From Shewanella sp. MBTL60-007 (GTDB lineage: Bacteria; Pseudomonadota; Gammaproteobacteria; Enterobacterales; Shewanellaceae), in NCBI RefSeq assembly GCF_019654915.1, contig NZ_BPET01000060.1, positions 1 through 37,433 of the forward strand: DNA of 37,433 nucleotides, written 5' to 3'. A program made the translations under genes and the position numbers. The notes below the pieces were generated by a model. It was not told the DNA's origin. It did not search any database and saw only the letters and a program-made list of their open reading frames with translations. Of this stretch, positions 25,363 through 33,292 are shown in pieces. Position 1 is the first letter of the stretch. Each line of letters begins with the position of its first letter.

Positions 25363-25414
25363 CCTGTTTACGACTATTACTCCCGTTTATGACTATATTC
25401 CCGTTTACGAATAG
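25363..25414 (+). promoter_or_regulatory. Three direct repeats upstream of LysR gene
   Basis: CCTGTTTACGACTAT (starting 25363), CCCGTTTATGACTAT (25382) and CCCGTTTACGAATAG (25400) recur at 19 and 18 bases. Such phased repeats just before a LysR start may be an autoregulatory or activator site. Confidence 0.5.
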
Positions 25415-25435
25415 ACGGCTCTCTTAGGCAGACTT

Positions 25436-26368
25436 ATGGATCTCGCTAAACTTTCTCGGATCAGCATGAAGCATCTGATCACTCTACATGTGATGCTCGA
25501 TACCTTGAGCGTGACCGCTAGTGCCGAACGTTTATGTTTAAGTCCGTCATCGGTGAGTAAAACCCTGAGTCAATTGAGGCTGAGTCTCGACGATGAGCTA
25601 TTTTATCGTCACGGTAACAAGCTGGTGGCTACACCATTAGCTCGCAGGCTAGGCCCCAGCGTGCATCAAATCATCAATGATATGAACCAGTTGGTAACCC
25701 AAGAGGCATTTAACCCCGCAGACTACAAGGGGCGTTTTTCATTGGCGATGCGTGAGAGCACCTTCGAGCTATTAGCGGGTAAGTTAATGGCTCACGTACT
25801 GACACAAGCGCCCAATATCCGTTTAGATATTTTTGCTAAAGACAGTGTTGGTTTTGATGGGCTAATTAAAGGCAGTTTGGACTTTATCTTGCTGCCCCAT
25901 GATAGAAGTCAGCCACCTATCTCCCGACAAGAGTTGGTGTGGGAGACCTTGCTCAATGACGAGATGGTGTGCCTGATGAACCCAGATCATCCGCTGGCGG
26001 ATCATGCGCAGATATCTATCCATGATTACTTGAGTTATAGCCATATCAGCATTAGTGACTCAGACCTAAATACCCCATTTTTTGAGATGCAGTTAGCCCA
26101 GCAGTCGCGCAATCGCGCGGTCCCCATTTCGGTAGCTGACTTTGGTAGTGCTGCGTTGTTGTGTCATCACAGTGAGCTGCTGTTTACCTGTTCGCGGCGT
26201 TGGGCGGAAACTGCTTTTCAGGCGAAAGGGTTAGTGACAAAGGCGATGCCGCTCGATTATGGGGAGGTGGCTTATAGTTTGGTGTGGCATAAGCAAAGTA
26301 TGAATGATCCTGCTTTACGGTGGTTGCATCAACAGTTGGTGGAGTTTACTCGGGTTGAATTCGAGTAA
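25436..26368 (+). CDS. LysR-family transcriptional regulator
   Basis: The 310-residue protein has the LysR helix-turn-helix: MKHLITLHVMLDTLSVTASA, then LCLSPSSVSKTLSQLR at about residues 33-48. The substrate-binding domain follows, with the characteristic VWHKQSMNDPALRWLHQQL C-terminal segment. It belongs to the same LysR subgroup as the two others here. No divergent target gene is obvious: trmL lies 268 bases upstream in the opposite direction. The region immediately before the start has three direct repeats (25363-25414). Target and effector are unknown. Confidence 0.88.
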   Translation: MDLAKLSRISMKHLITLHVMLDTLSVTASAERLCLSPSSVSKTLSQLRLSLDDELFYRHGNKLVATPLARRLGPSVHQIINDMNQLVTQEAFNPADYKGRFSLAMRESTFELLAGKLMAHVLTQAPNIRLDIFAKDSVGFDGLIKGSLDFILLPHDRSQPPISRQELVWETLLNDEMVCLMNPDHPLADHAQISIHDYLSYSHISISDSDLNTPFFEMQLAQQSRNRAVPISVADFGSAALLCHHSELLFTCSRRWAETAFQAKGLVTKAMPLDYGEVAYSLVWHKQSMNDPALRWLHQQLVEFTRVEFE

Positions 26369-26668
26369 GTAAATTCTGATTTTTAAGCAATCAAGCTGCG
26401 CTTGATAAAGGTCGAGAGCTTCCAGTTCACACATGGGCAAGAAGGGAACAACAACTTTCCCCTTTTGGCCATCAGTTAGCTGCATACGATGCTGAAAGTA
26501 AGCTATAAGGTCTTTGCTTACATAGTTAAAACATTTAGCTTCAGTGCTAAAGGTTTGAAGGCGTAACGGCCAGTCAGCTACGCAATTGGCAGTGAAAAAC
26601 TCTTCTTTTGGGCTTCTTTTATGTCTACTAACAGAATTAACTCTATGAAAGTCCTGGTTGAGCAGTAT
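26315..26668 (-). pseudogene. Possible 5'-truncated gene remnant
   Basis: A 117-codon open frame runs on the minus strand from an upstream stop (26669-26671) to TAA at 26315-26317. It has protein-like composition (e.g. ADWPLRLQTFSTEAKCFNYV) but no ATG, GTG or TTG before a Met near its middle. It overlaps the last 54 bases of the LysR gene. It may be a gene that lost its 5' end, or it may be spurious. I do not recognise the product; the helical stretch loosely recalls phasin-like proteins, but this is a guess. Confidence 0.3.
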
Positions 26669-26690
26669 TTAAACTCAAATAAATAAAAGT

Positions 26691-26993
26691 TTGACATTGG
26701 TCACGTTTTATTGCTAATTTGAACTCAGCGGTTTAGGTCGGAGAGTTCATTGATATAGCGAAGACTCAATCGACTGGGAGTTCGACATTAGCTAGTTTTG
26801 CTGGCTGGGCCGGATTCGACAGAGCTGAGGCATTGCTATTAGAAGCTTCGACCGGACTACTTTTCAATCCGACTCTTGCGTACATTATCGGATACCCATT
26901 GAGCTACCCTCGGGTAACTTTGAAAAGCCTAACAAGTCTGCATTCATGTTAGGCAGTAAAACAAAAAAGCATCCCTCAGGGATGCTTTTTTTT
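26691..26993 (+). ncRNA. Candidate structured RNA with promoter and terminator
   Basis: TTGACA at 26691 with GCTAAT at 26713 (16-base spacer) could start transcription near 26725. A perfect terminator closes the region: GCATCCC-TCA-GGGATGC followed by eight T (26969-26993). In between, GCCTAACA (26928-26935) pairs with TGTTAGGC (26948-26955), and CGGATT/AATCCG and other segments could form longer helices. No reading frame of note fits. It is not tmRNA, RNase P, SRP or 6S RNA as far as I can recognise. This is a candidate only. Confidence 0.35.
26963..26993. terminator. Perfect intrinsic terminator
   Basis: Six A, then GCATCCC-TCA-GGGATGC, then eight T. It stands 595 bases after the LysR stop, too far to be the obvious end of that transcript, which argues for a separate transcript upstream of it. 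Confidence 0.9.
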
Positions 26994-27013
26994 GCTTTAC
27001 GTTTTGGTTGATG

Positions 27014-27279
27014 GTTAGATCTTGTCTAACAGTTTACATCGTGGCTTTGCCGCCTATCAGGCTACGCCTGCTTTTTACAGTTAGACTTCGTCTAACAACT
27101 AAAGTCGTGGGATTCCCTCCCACACCCGGGCAAGGAGGACTGCTCGTCCTATCCTCCTTGCATCCACCATGACGCCCCTAACGAAGTTGTTGATCCTCAT
27201 ACTCCAATAAAAATCGCCTAACGGCTCAGATGGGACATCCATGTCCCCCCCGAGCCTGAACCATCATCCATGATGGCTC
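27014..27279. repeat. Chain of short hairpins (REP-like region)
   Basis: Successive perfect or near-perfect stems occur: GTTAGA/TCTAAC (27014-27030), CAGGC/GCCTG (27058-27070), GTTAGA/TCTAAC (27080-27096), GTGGGA/TCCCAC (27107-27123), CAAGGAGGA/TCCTCCTTG (27131-27160), GGGACAT-CC-ATGTCCC (27232-27247) and CCATCAT-CC-ATGATGG (27261-27276). The last is enclosed by GAGCC/GGCTC. The density is far beyond normal intergenic DNA and suggests a palindromic-repeat (REP/BIME-like) mosaic. Confidence 0.75.
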
Positions 27280-27406
27280 TACGGCAATCTTGAGAGCAAA
27301 GAGTTATCTGCGTATTTCGGCAACTCCGATGGGGAATTGGTGTTCCCTGTGAGCATTGCGAGAAGTTTGAGCTTTCTATTGAGCACTCGATAGTGTCAGT
27401 TGTGCA

Positions 27407-27599
27407 CTTTTCTACCCCAGTGTAGATGCGGCCGTGACCGTCCATGACATGGACGTCATGGCCGAGCTTCCATGGATGGACTTGTAGCGTGTCACGGCAG
27501 CGTCTGCACATACGCCGGCTGCAAGCCATTGGAACCATCAATGCTGGAGGTTGGCTCGAAGATTCAAGTGATGAAGAACCCAAAGGTTCACCGCTTTAG
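27407..27599. repeat. 193-bp palindrome-rich repeat, copy 1
   Basis: This copy recurs 235 bases downstream. The core (27421-27475) contains CGTCCATG-A-CATGGACG and the alternative stem CCATGAC/GTCATGG, followed by TCCATGGA. A minus-strand reading frame is open through both copies, but of the eight differences in its core five change the amino acid, so a protein role is unlikely. Confidence 0.85.
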
Positions 27600-27641
27600 A
27601 TTTTACCGACTAGAAATATACGACATGAGCTAAAGTTGTCG

Positions 27642-27834
27642 CTTTTCTAATTCAGTGTAGATACGGCCGTGACCGTCCATGACATGGACGTCATGGCCGA
27701 GCTTCCATGGATGGACTCGCAGCGTGTCACGGCAGTGTCTGCATATACGCTGGCCGCAGGCCATTGGAACCACTGATGCTGGAAGCTGCTTCATGGATGC
27801 AAATAACGAACAACTCAAAGGTTCTCCGCTTTAG
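27642..27834. repeat. 193-bp palindrome-rich repeat, copy 2
   Basis: Second direct copy, separated from the first by 42 unrelated bases. The first 75 bases are almost identical; the last 60 are more diverged. It ends 35 bases before the stop of the yjjW gene. Confidence 0.85.
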
Positions 27835-27868
27835 CTCTAAAGCTACATAAGTAGGCTTAGCTCAAAGC

Positions 27869-28744
27869 CTACAAATAAACATTGGGTAACACCAAATTCC
27901 CAACCCCACGTTCAGCTAGCCGTGCTGCTAACTCCAGCATCTGCTCTTCACTGCAAGTGTCCCACTGGCGGGCTTCGCCTGTCACACCATGATGTTGAAA
28001 CGCGTTGAGCTTCACCCTAACGCTAGCTGGGAGCTGGTTTAAATAACCTGCTATGGCGTTGACCTCACTGTCGATATCACTGATTTTCGGAATATACAGT
28101 AGGCGTATTTCGTATAGCTTACCCTCTGCAGCGAGTAGCTTTAAACTGCTGAACACTCGGTGATTATCACGGCCTGTAATATAACGATGGGTGTGCTGTT
28201 GCCAGGACTTGAGGTCGATCATCGCACCATCTAGGTAAGGCATCACTTGCTGCCAGCCGCCTTCAGAAACGTAACCATTACTATCTATCATGCAGCTTAA
28301 ATGGGCTAAATCTGTGCTGGTTTTAATGGCCTTAAACAGCTCGATAATAAACGGCAGCTGCAGGGTGGCTTCGCCACCACTGACTGTAATGCCATTAATA
28401 AAGTGCACTTGCTTGCGAATAAGCTCCAGCATTTGTGGCACGGTGTATTGGCGAGTCTTAGGGCTAGATTGCCTAGGGCAAGTGGCTAAACAGGTGTCGC
28501 ACTGGGTGCATAGCTCGCTGTCCCAGACTACCTTAGGTTTTTCTTGCTCTATGATTAAACTTAGGGCACCAACAGGGCAGGTGGCCACGCAATCGCCGCA
28601 ATTGTCACACATATCTATGGTGTACGGGTTATGACAATTTTTGCAGTTGAAATTACATCCTTGGAGGAAGATGACCAGACGACTGCCTGGACCATCGACA
28701 CAAGAAAAGGGGATAATTTGGTTAACTGTCGCGACTCTGCCCAT
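27869..28744 (-). CDS. yjjW: Glycyl-radical enzyme activase YjjW
   Basis: This 291-residue radical-SAM protein has CNFNCKNC (CxxxCxxC, residues 30-37) for the SAM-binding cluster. A ferredoxin-like insert follows with CDNCGDCVATCP and CTQCDTCLATCP for two further [4Fe-4S] clusters, as in activases of the PFL-AE/YjjW type. GGEATLQ is the conserved SAM-contact region. It should install the glycyl radical on the YjjI-type enzyme encoded 29 bases upstream on the same strand, using flavodoxin or ferredoxin electrons. It would work only without oxygen, because glycyl radicals are cleaved by O2. No clear Shine-Dalgarno is visible, so translation may be coupled to yjjI. Confidence 0.92.
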   Translation of the reverse strand: MGRVATVNQIIPFSCVDGPGSRLVIFLQGCNFNCKNCHNPYTIDMCDNCGDCVATCPVGALSLIIEQEKPKVVWDSELCTQCDTCLATCPRQSSPKTRQYTVPQMLELIRKQVHFINGITVSGGEATLQLPFIIELFKAIKTSTDLAHLSCMIDSNGYVSEGGWQQVMPYLDGAMIDLKSWQQHTHRYITGRDNHRVFSSLKLLAAEGKLYEIRLLYIPKISDIDSEVNAIAGYLNQLPASVRVKLNAFQHHGVTGEARQWDTCSEEQMLELAARLAERGVGNLVLPNVYL

Positions 28745-28773
28745 CTTTTGCTCTACTTGCTTAGGTATAGGTA

Positions 28774-30327
28774 TTACTTGCTATATGCCGGTGTGTGCTC
28801 ATGGGCAACAACCCGTGGTTGGCGCTGTAAAATCTTGGTGTTTTGCGCGGCTTCTGCACCTAGCCATGTAGTGTTGGTACGTGATCCTTTCGCTTTAAAG
28901 CTGGCGATATCTGACAGTTTCATCATGTAACCAGTCACGCGAACCAGATCATTAGAGGCAACGTTAGCGGTAAACTCACGAAAACCTAGGCTTAACGCAC
29001 CTTTACACAGCTGCATCATGGCTTGTGGATTGGTTTTTACCGTCTCATCGATAGTGAGAATGTCGCTAATGCCAGAGGTGTAATACTGGTGATGCTCGGC
29101 CAATGCTTGAATATGGGCAATCGGATTTGGCTCGGTGCCGTAGGGAATGCGCACGCCCGGAGTGACATCTTTATCTATACTAATACCGCCTTGAGAGTGC
29201 AGTAAGGCTAGGCCGTTGTAACCATATTTTACAGGCGTTGATTTTACGATGGCATCTAAGGCTTTGGAGATCTTATGTCCTAGCTCATTGGCCGCCGAAT
29301 TATGGCCATAATGGCTGCTCGGTTTGTCGATGCTCTCTTCGTTGAACTCAGGTGATCCTTGCAAGATATTGACGGCTTCAGCCATGCCATAGATGCCGAA
29401 CATTGGCGCAAAGCGTGACTCTTCAATCAAGCCTTCAGTGACCAAAAAGCTATTAAAGAAATTGGACTCTTCATGTAAAAACTTGGCGCGTGCTTCGATT
29501 AACTCATAGGTTAATTGGCAATAGTGTGGCAATACTCGGCTAAAGAAGTCACCTACACTGCTGGCTTTTAATGCTACCTCTTTTAGGTTCAGCCTAACTA
29601 AAGTGTTAGCGCCGCCAGCTAGGGGAAGCGAGTTATAACAACTGACAATACCAAAGCCTTTGTCATCGAAACTATTAGCGTGCAATGGGTAGTTAGCAAT
29701 ATGTGGTTTACTGCATTCACAAATATTGCTGGCAGCAATTTGCAGTAGCTCGTCAGGGGTCACTGCGGGGTCGTACATAAAAGTCAGGTTGGGGGCTATC
29801 TGCTTTAGCTCGGCGTCGACACGTAAAATGGTGCGACACACGATGTTGTCACTCGGGCCAATATTGACGTGCATAAAGGCATCCGGCAAGGTGCGGTCGA
29901 GCATGATCCAGAATAGCTTTATTTTGCGGTAAATAGCTTCAGCCTCTAGCCCTTGGCAGAACGGCAGTAGAATATCGTCAAGCTGACCGAGATAAACAGG
30001 AATATTGGTGACCGATGGCACATGGTGATAGATGATGGTCAGGGCGTTTAGCGCTTCATCTAAGTCTTGCGCCGGGCTCAGTTCTAAGTACTCTGAGCCA
30101 TTCTTCAGGAATTTAGCGTAATCAGGCAGTACATATCTAGGTTTGAATGGTGCGTTACCTTCAAACATATCACAGATAATGCCGCTATTTTTAGCAGCCG
30201 CAACGGCATCGGAGATGGCCATATAGGGCAGGCTTGCTTCTGCCTCTATGGCTAACAAATTCGATTTTTGCTTTGGTGAAAGCTGAGGGTCTTGAGTGAT
30301 CTGAGCGAATCTATTTACAACGGTCAT
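28774..30327 (-). CDS. yjjI: YjjI-type glycyl-radical enzyme (DUF3029)
   Basis: The 517-residue protein matches the E. coli YjjI family in length and sequence. The glycyl-radical motif VRVTGYMMK, with the radical Gly at about residue 466, lies near the C-terminus. A candidate thiyl cysteine sits in GIVSCYNSLPLAGGA at about residue 229. Glycyl-radical enzymes perform difficult radical chemistry on small molecules under anaerobiosis; YjjI's substrate is not established. It is co-directional with its activase gene yjjW. Upstream, separated by a hairpin terminator, is an aldehyde dehydrogenase gene, which could hint at an aldehyde product, though that is inference. An inverted repeat GATTTC-N7-GAAATC lies at 30407-30425 in the upstream region. 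Confidence 0.9.
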   Translation of the reverse strand: MTVVNRFAQITQDPQLSPKQKSNLLAIEAEASLPYMAISDAVAAAKNSGIICDMFEGNAPFKPRYVLPDYAKFLKNGSEYLELSPAQDLDEALNALTIIYHHVPSVTNIPVYLGQLDDILLPFCQGLEAEAIYRKIKLFWIMLDRTLPDAFMHVNIGPSDNIVCRTILRVDAELKQIAPNLTFMYDPAVTPDELLQIAASNICECSKPHIANYPLHANSFDDKGFGIVSCYNSLPLAGGANTLVRLNLKEVALKASSVGDFFSRVLPHYCQLTYELIEARAKFLHEESNFFNSFLVTEGLIEESRFAPMFGIYGMAEAVNILQGSPEFNEESIDKPSSHYGHNSAANELGHKISKALDAIVKSTPVKYGYNGLALLHSQGGISIDKDVTPGVRIPYGTEPNPIAHIQALAEHHQYYTSGISDILTIDETVKTNPQAMMQLCKGALSLGFREFTANVASNDLVRVTGYMMKLSDIASFKAKGSRTNTTWLGAEAAQNTKILQRQPRVVAHEHTPAYSK

Positions 30328-30488
30328 GGGCGATATCCACTAATTTTTATGGGTATATTTTAAGGTGCCACAGAAACATTCTTATAGTGAAAAGCCGATA
30401 AGTCATGATTTCTAATTTGGAAATCCATGGTTGAGGTTAACAACTTATTTTGAAATTGAGCTAGCGAACGGGATTGATGGAAAAGATA

Positions 30489-30518
30489 GCAGGCCGGCGA
30501 TGGGCGTCGCCAGCCTGC
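30489..30518 (-). terminator. Hairpin terminator after aldehyde dehydrogenase
   Basis: GCAGGC/GCCTGC outer stem with an inner GGCGA/TCGCC stem, 26 bases past the stop of the minus-strand gene. On that strand TATCTTTTCC follows, so it is a reasonable intrinsic terminator that separates this gene from yjjI. Confidence 0.7.
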
Positions 30519-30543
30519 ATAGTGGTTATAGCGCTAAATCGGG

Positions 30544-32064
30544 TTAGAAGAAGCCGAGTGGATTAGCATCGTAGCTGATCAGTAGATTCTTAGTGTTTTG
30601 ATAATGATCTAGCATCATCTTGTGGGTTTCACGGCCAATGCCTGACTTCTTGTAGCCACCAAATGCAGCGTGGGCAGGGTAGGCGTGATAGCAGTTAATC
30701 CATACTCGTCCTGCTTGTATACCGCGACCCATGCGCTGTGCTTTGTTCATATCACGGGTCCATACGCCAGCGCCTAGACCGTATTCGGTATCGTTGGCAA
30801 TGGCCAAGGCCTCAGCTTCATCCTTAAACGTGGTAACTGAGATCACCGGGCCGAAGATCTCCTCTTGGAAGATGCGCATCTTGTTAGTGCCCTTTAAGAT
30901 GGTCGGTGTAATGTAAAAACCTTGGCTCTGTTCACCATCAAGCTTGCATATGTTACCGCCAATCAGTACCTCAGCACCCTCATCTTTACCTATGTCTAAG
31001 TAACTTAAGATCTTATCGAACTGCTCTTGAGAGGCCTGCGCACCAACCTGAGTATCGGTATCGAGTGGGTTGCCCTGTTTAATGGTTTTACAGCGCTCAA
31101 TAACCTTAGCGATAAACTTGTCGTAGATAGACTCGTGAATGAGTGCTCGGGATGGACAGGTACAGACCTCACCTTGGTTGAAGAAGGCCAGCAGCATGCC
31201 CTCTACCGCTTTATCTAGATATTCATCTTCGTGATCCATTACATCGGCAAAGTAAATATTGGGTGACTTGCCGCCAAGTTCGACGGTTGACGGAATTAAC
31301 GACTCGGCCGCGCACTTTAAAATATGATGACCGATTTCGGTGGAGCCGGTAAAGGCTAGCTTAGCAATACGTTTGCTGGTGGCTAGGGCTTGGCCAGCCT
31401 CGGTGCCAAAGCCATTAACCACGTTGAGAACGCCTTTTGGTAGTAGGTCTTCGATAAGTTCGAGTAGCACCAGAATTGAGGCCGGAGTCTGCTCGGCTGG
31501 CTTAAGCACGATGCAATTGCCTGCAGCCATCGCTGGGGCAATTTTCCAAGCAGCCATTAGTAGGGGGAAGTTCCATGGGATGATCTGGCCGACGACACCT
31601 AAGGGTTCTGGGAAATGGTAACTGACGGTATTGGCATCGATATCGGCGGCGCTGCCCTCTTGGGCGCGGATACAGCCAGCAAAATAGCGGAAGTGGTCGA
31701 CAACTAGCGGTAGATCTGCGGCTAAGGTCTCCCGTACGGCTTTACCGTTATCCCAACTCTCGGCAATCGCTAGCGGCTCGATATTTTGCTCGATGCGATC
31801 GGCGATCTTTAGCAGTATGTTAGCGCGCTCTGTCACCGAGGTTTTGCCCCAACTTTCTTTAGCCTCATGGGCTGCATCGAGTGCCAGCTCAATATCGGCC
31901 AAGCCTGAGCGTGGCACCTGACAGAACACTTGGCCATCTATGGGGGAAGTGTTGTCAAAGTAAAGCTCATTAACGGGTTTAGTCCATCTACCGCCAATGA
32001 AATTTTGGTACTGAGGTTTGAAGTTGATAATGGCGTTGGGTGTTCCTGGTTTGTTATAGATCAT
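30544..32064 (-). CDS. NAD-dependent aldehyde dehydrogenase, AldB-like
   Basis: This 506-residue enzyme has all aldehyde dehydrogenase hallmarks. These are the NAD-binding GSTEIGHHI, the general-base region VELGGKSPN (Glu about residue 262), and FFNQGEVCTCPSRAL with the catalytic Cys near residue 300. FNQGEVCTCPSR is characteristic of the AldB/ExaC group, which oxidises acetaldehyde and other short aldehydes to acids. ATG 32064 is preferred to the upstream in-frame codons at 32124 because AAGGAA is well spaced and family members begin about here. It is divergent from acuI. Confidence 0.9.
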   Translation of the reverse strand: MIYNKPGTPNAIINFKPQYQNFIGGRWTKPVNELYFDNTSPIDGQVFCQVPRSGLADIELALDAAHEAKESWGKTSVTERANILLKIADRIEQNIEPLAIAESWDNGKAVRETLAADLPLVVDHFRYFAGCIRAQEGSAADIDANTVSYHFPEPLGVVGQIIPWNFPLLMAAWKIAPAMAAGNCIVLKPAEQTPASILVLLELIEDLLPKGVLNVVNGFGTEAGQALATSKRIAKLAFTGSTEIGHHILKCAAESLIPSTVELGGKSPNIYFADVMDHEDEYLDKAVEGMLLAFFNQGEVCTCPSRALIHESIYDKFIAKVIERCKTIKQGNPLDTDTQVGAQASQEQFDKILSYLDIGKDEGAEVLIGGNICKLDGEQSQGFYITPTILKGTNKMRIFQEEIFGPVISVTTFKDEAEALAIANDTEYGLGAGVWTRDMNKAQRMGRGIQAGRVWINCYHAYPAHAAFGGYKKSGIGRETHKMMLDHYQNTKNLLISYDANPLGFF

Positions 32065-32225
32065 GCTCACAATTCCTTGTCTGTTTTTTATGCGACAATT
32101 CAGTGTAGTAGATAAAATTGCCATAGGGGTATAGGAAGAAGGTCGAGTAGCATATTGTTGAGGTGTTTGATTATTTTGGAGTAAAAGCCTGTATTGATTT
32201 TGATGGAATTTTAATTATGAATACT

Positions 32226-32253
32226 GTGCATTGTTTCTATGCAAAATATGCAC
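32226..32253. promoter_or_regulatory. Inverted repeat between aldehyde dehydrogenase and acuI
   Basis: GTGCAT (32226-32231) and ATGCAC (32248-32253) form an inverted repeat with a 16-base spacer, which itself contains TGCA-like words. It is 60 bases upstream of acuI and could be an operator. Confidence 0.3.
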
Positions 32254-32311
32254 TTCATTCATAGATGTTTATGGCCTATGCTTCTCTCATCAGTTTAAAT
32301 AGGAACTTGTC

Positions 32312-33292
32312 ATGTTTAACGCACTTGTTTTGACCCAAGAAGAAAAGAAAACGCTGGCGAATATTCGCCAAATCACTGAGGCGGATCTGCCTGAAGGTGA
32401 AGTCTTAGTAGATGTTTCATGTTCATCACTGAATTACAAAGATGGTTTAGCGGTTACCGGTGTCGGCAAAATTATTCGTAACTTCCCTATGGTGCCAGGC
32501 ATCGATTTTGCGGGTACTGTGCTTGAGTCAAGCGATGAGCGTTATAAGGCGGGTGATAAGGTTATCCTTACCGGTTGGGGCGTTGGTGAGAATCATTGGG
32601 GCGGTCTAGCTCAAAGAGCCCGTGTTAAAGCCGACTGGTTAGTTCCAATGCCAGCCCACTGTGATGCGGCTAAGGCGATGCAAATTGGCACCGCAGGTTT
32701 AACGGCTATGTTGTGCGTACAAGCATTGCAAAATGCAGGGATTAAGCCTGAAGACGGTGAGATTTTAGTGACTGGCGCTAGTGGTGGCGTAGGTAGTGTT
32801 GCGGTGACCTTGCTGGCGCAGTTACGTTATCGCGTTGTGGCAAGCACGGGCCGTGTCGAACAAAATGGCGCCTTGCTAACTAAGCTTGGTGCTAGCGAAG
32901 TGATTGACCGTAGCGAGCTTGAAGTCGATGCCCGCCCACTTGAAAAGCAGCGTTGGGCTGGTGTGGTTGATACCGTAGGTAACAAGGTATTGGCTACGGC
33001 TCTAGCACAGATGAATTACGGCGGCGCGGCTGCTATCTGTGGTTTGGCGGGGGGCTTTGCACTACCAACTACTGTCATGCCTTTTATCTTACGTGGTGTG
33101 AACCTTCTGGGTGTTGACTCGGTTGCTTGCCCATTTGAGAAGCGTCAAGCGGCGTGGGAAGCAATACTTAACTTGTTACCTGCTAGCTACTTCGAAGATG
33201 CTTGCGAGACTATTTCGCTAGAGCAGGTGCCTGAATTTGCACAGCGCATTATCAAAGGCCAAGTGACAGGTCGCGTGTTAGTTCAGTTATAA
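32312..33292 (+). CDS. acuI: Acrylyl-CoA reductase AcuI (YhdH family)
   Basis: This 326-residue MDR-superfamily oxidoreductase has the N-terminal GroES-like domain (SSLNYKDGLAVTGVGKI, VPGIDFAGTV), the NADPH-binding GASGGVGSVAV near residue 155, and family-specific LTGWGVGENHWGG. AcuI/YhdH reduces toxic acryloyl-CoA to propionyl-CoA with NADPH and protects DMSP- or propionate-using marine bacteria. TAGGAA precedes the ATG. No other DMSP genes are in the window. Downstream lies a long repeat array. Confidence 0.92.
   Translation: MFNALVLTQEEKKTLANIRQITEADLPEGEVLVDVSCSSLNYKDGLAVTGVGKIIRNFPMVPGIDFAGTVLESSDERYKAGDKVILTGWGVGENHWGGLAQRARVKADWLVPMPAHCDAAKAMQIGTAGLTAMLCVQALQNAGIKPEDGEILVTGASGGVGSVAVTLLAQLRYRVVASTGRVEQNGALLTKLGASEVIDRSELEVDARPLEKQRWAGVVDTVGNKVLATALAQMNYGGAAAICGLAGGFALPTTVMPFILRGVNLLGVDSVACPFEKRQAAWEAILNLLPASYFEDACETISLEQVPEFAQRIIKGQVTGRVLVQL

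Noticed and set aside
26800..26930. tRNA-like words on the minus strand (GTAGCTCAATGGGTA, then GGTCGAAGC)
   Set aside because: No D-stem partner, no 7-bp acceptor stem and no proper anticodon arm could be built around them.
27218..27818. Two minus-strand reading frames with similar products in the 193-bp repeats
   Set aside because: They are open through a repeated palindromic element; most differences in the core change the amino acid and neither has a ribosome site.
26369..27868. Insertion sequence or integron
   Set aside because: No transposase or integrase motif in any frame and no terminal inverted repeats with target duplication were found.
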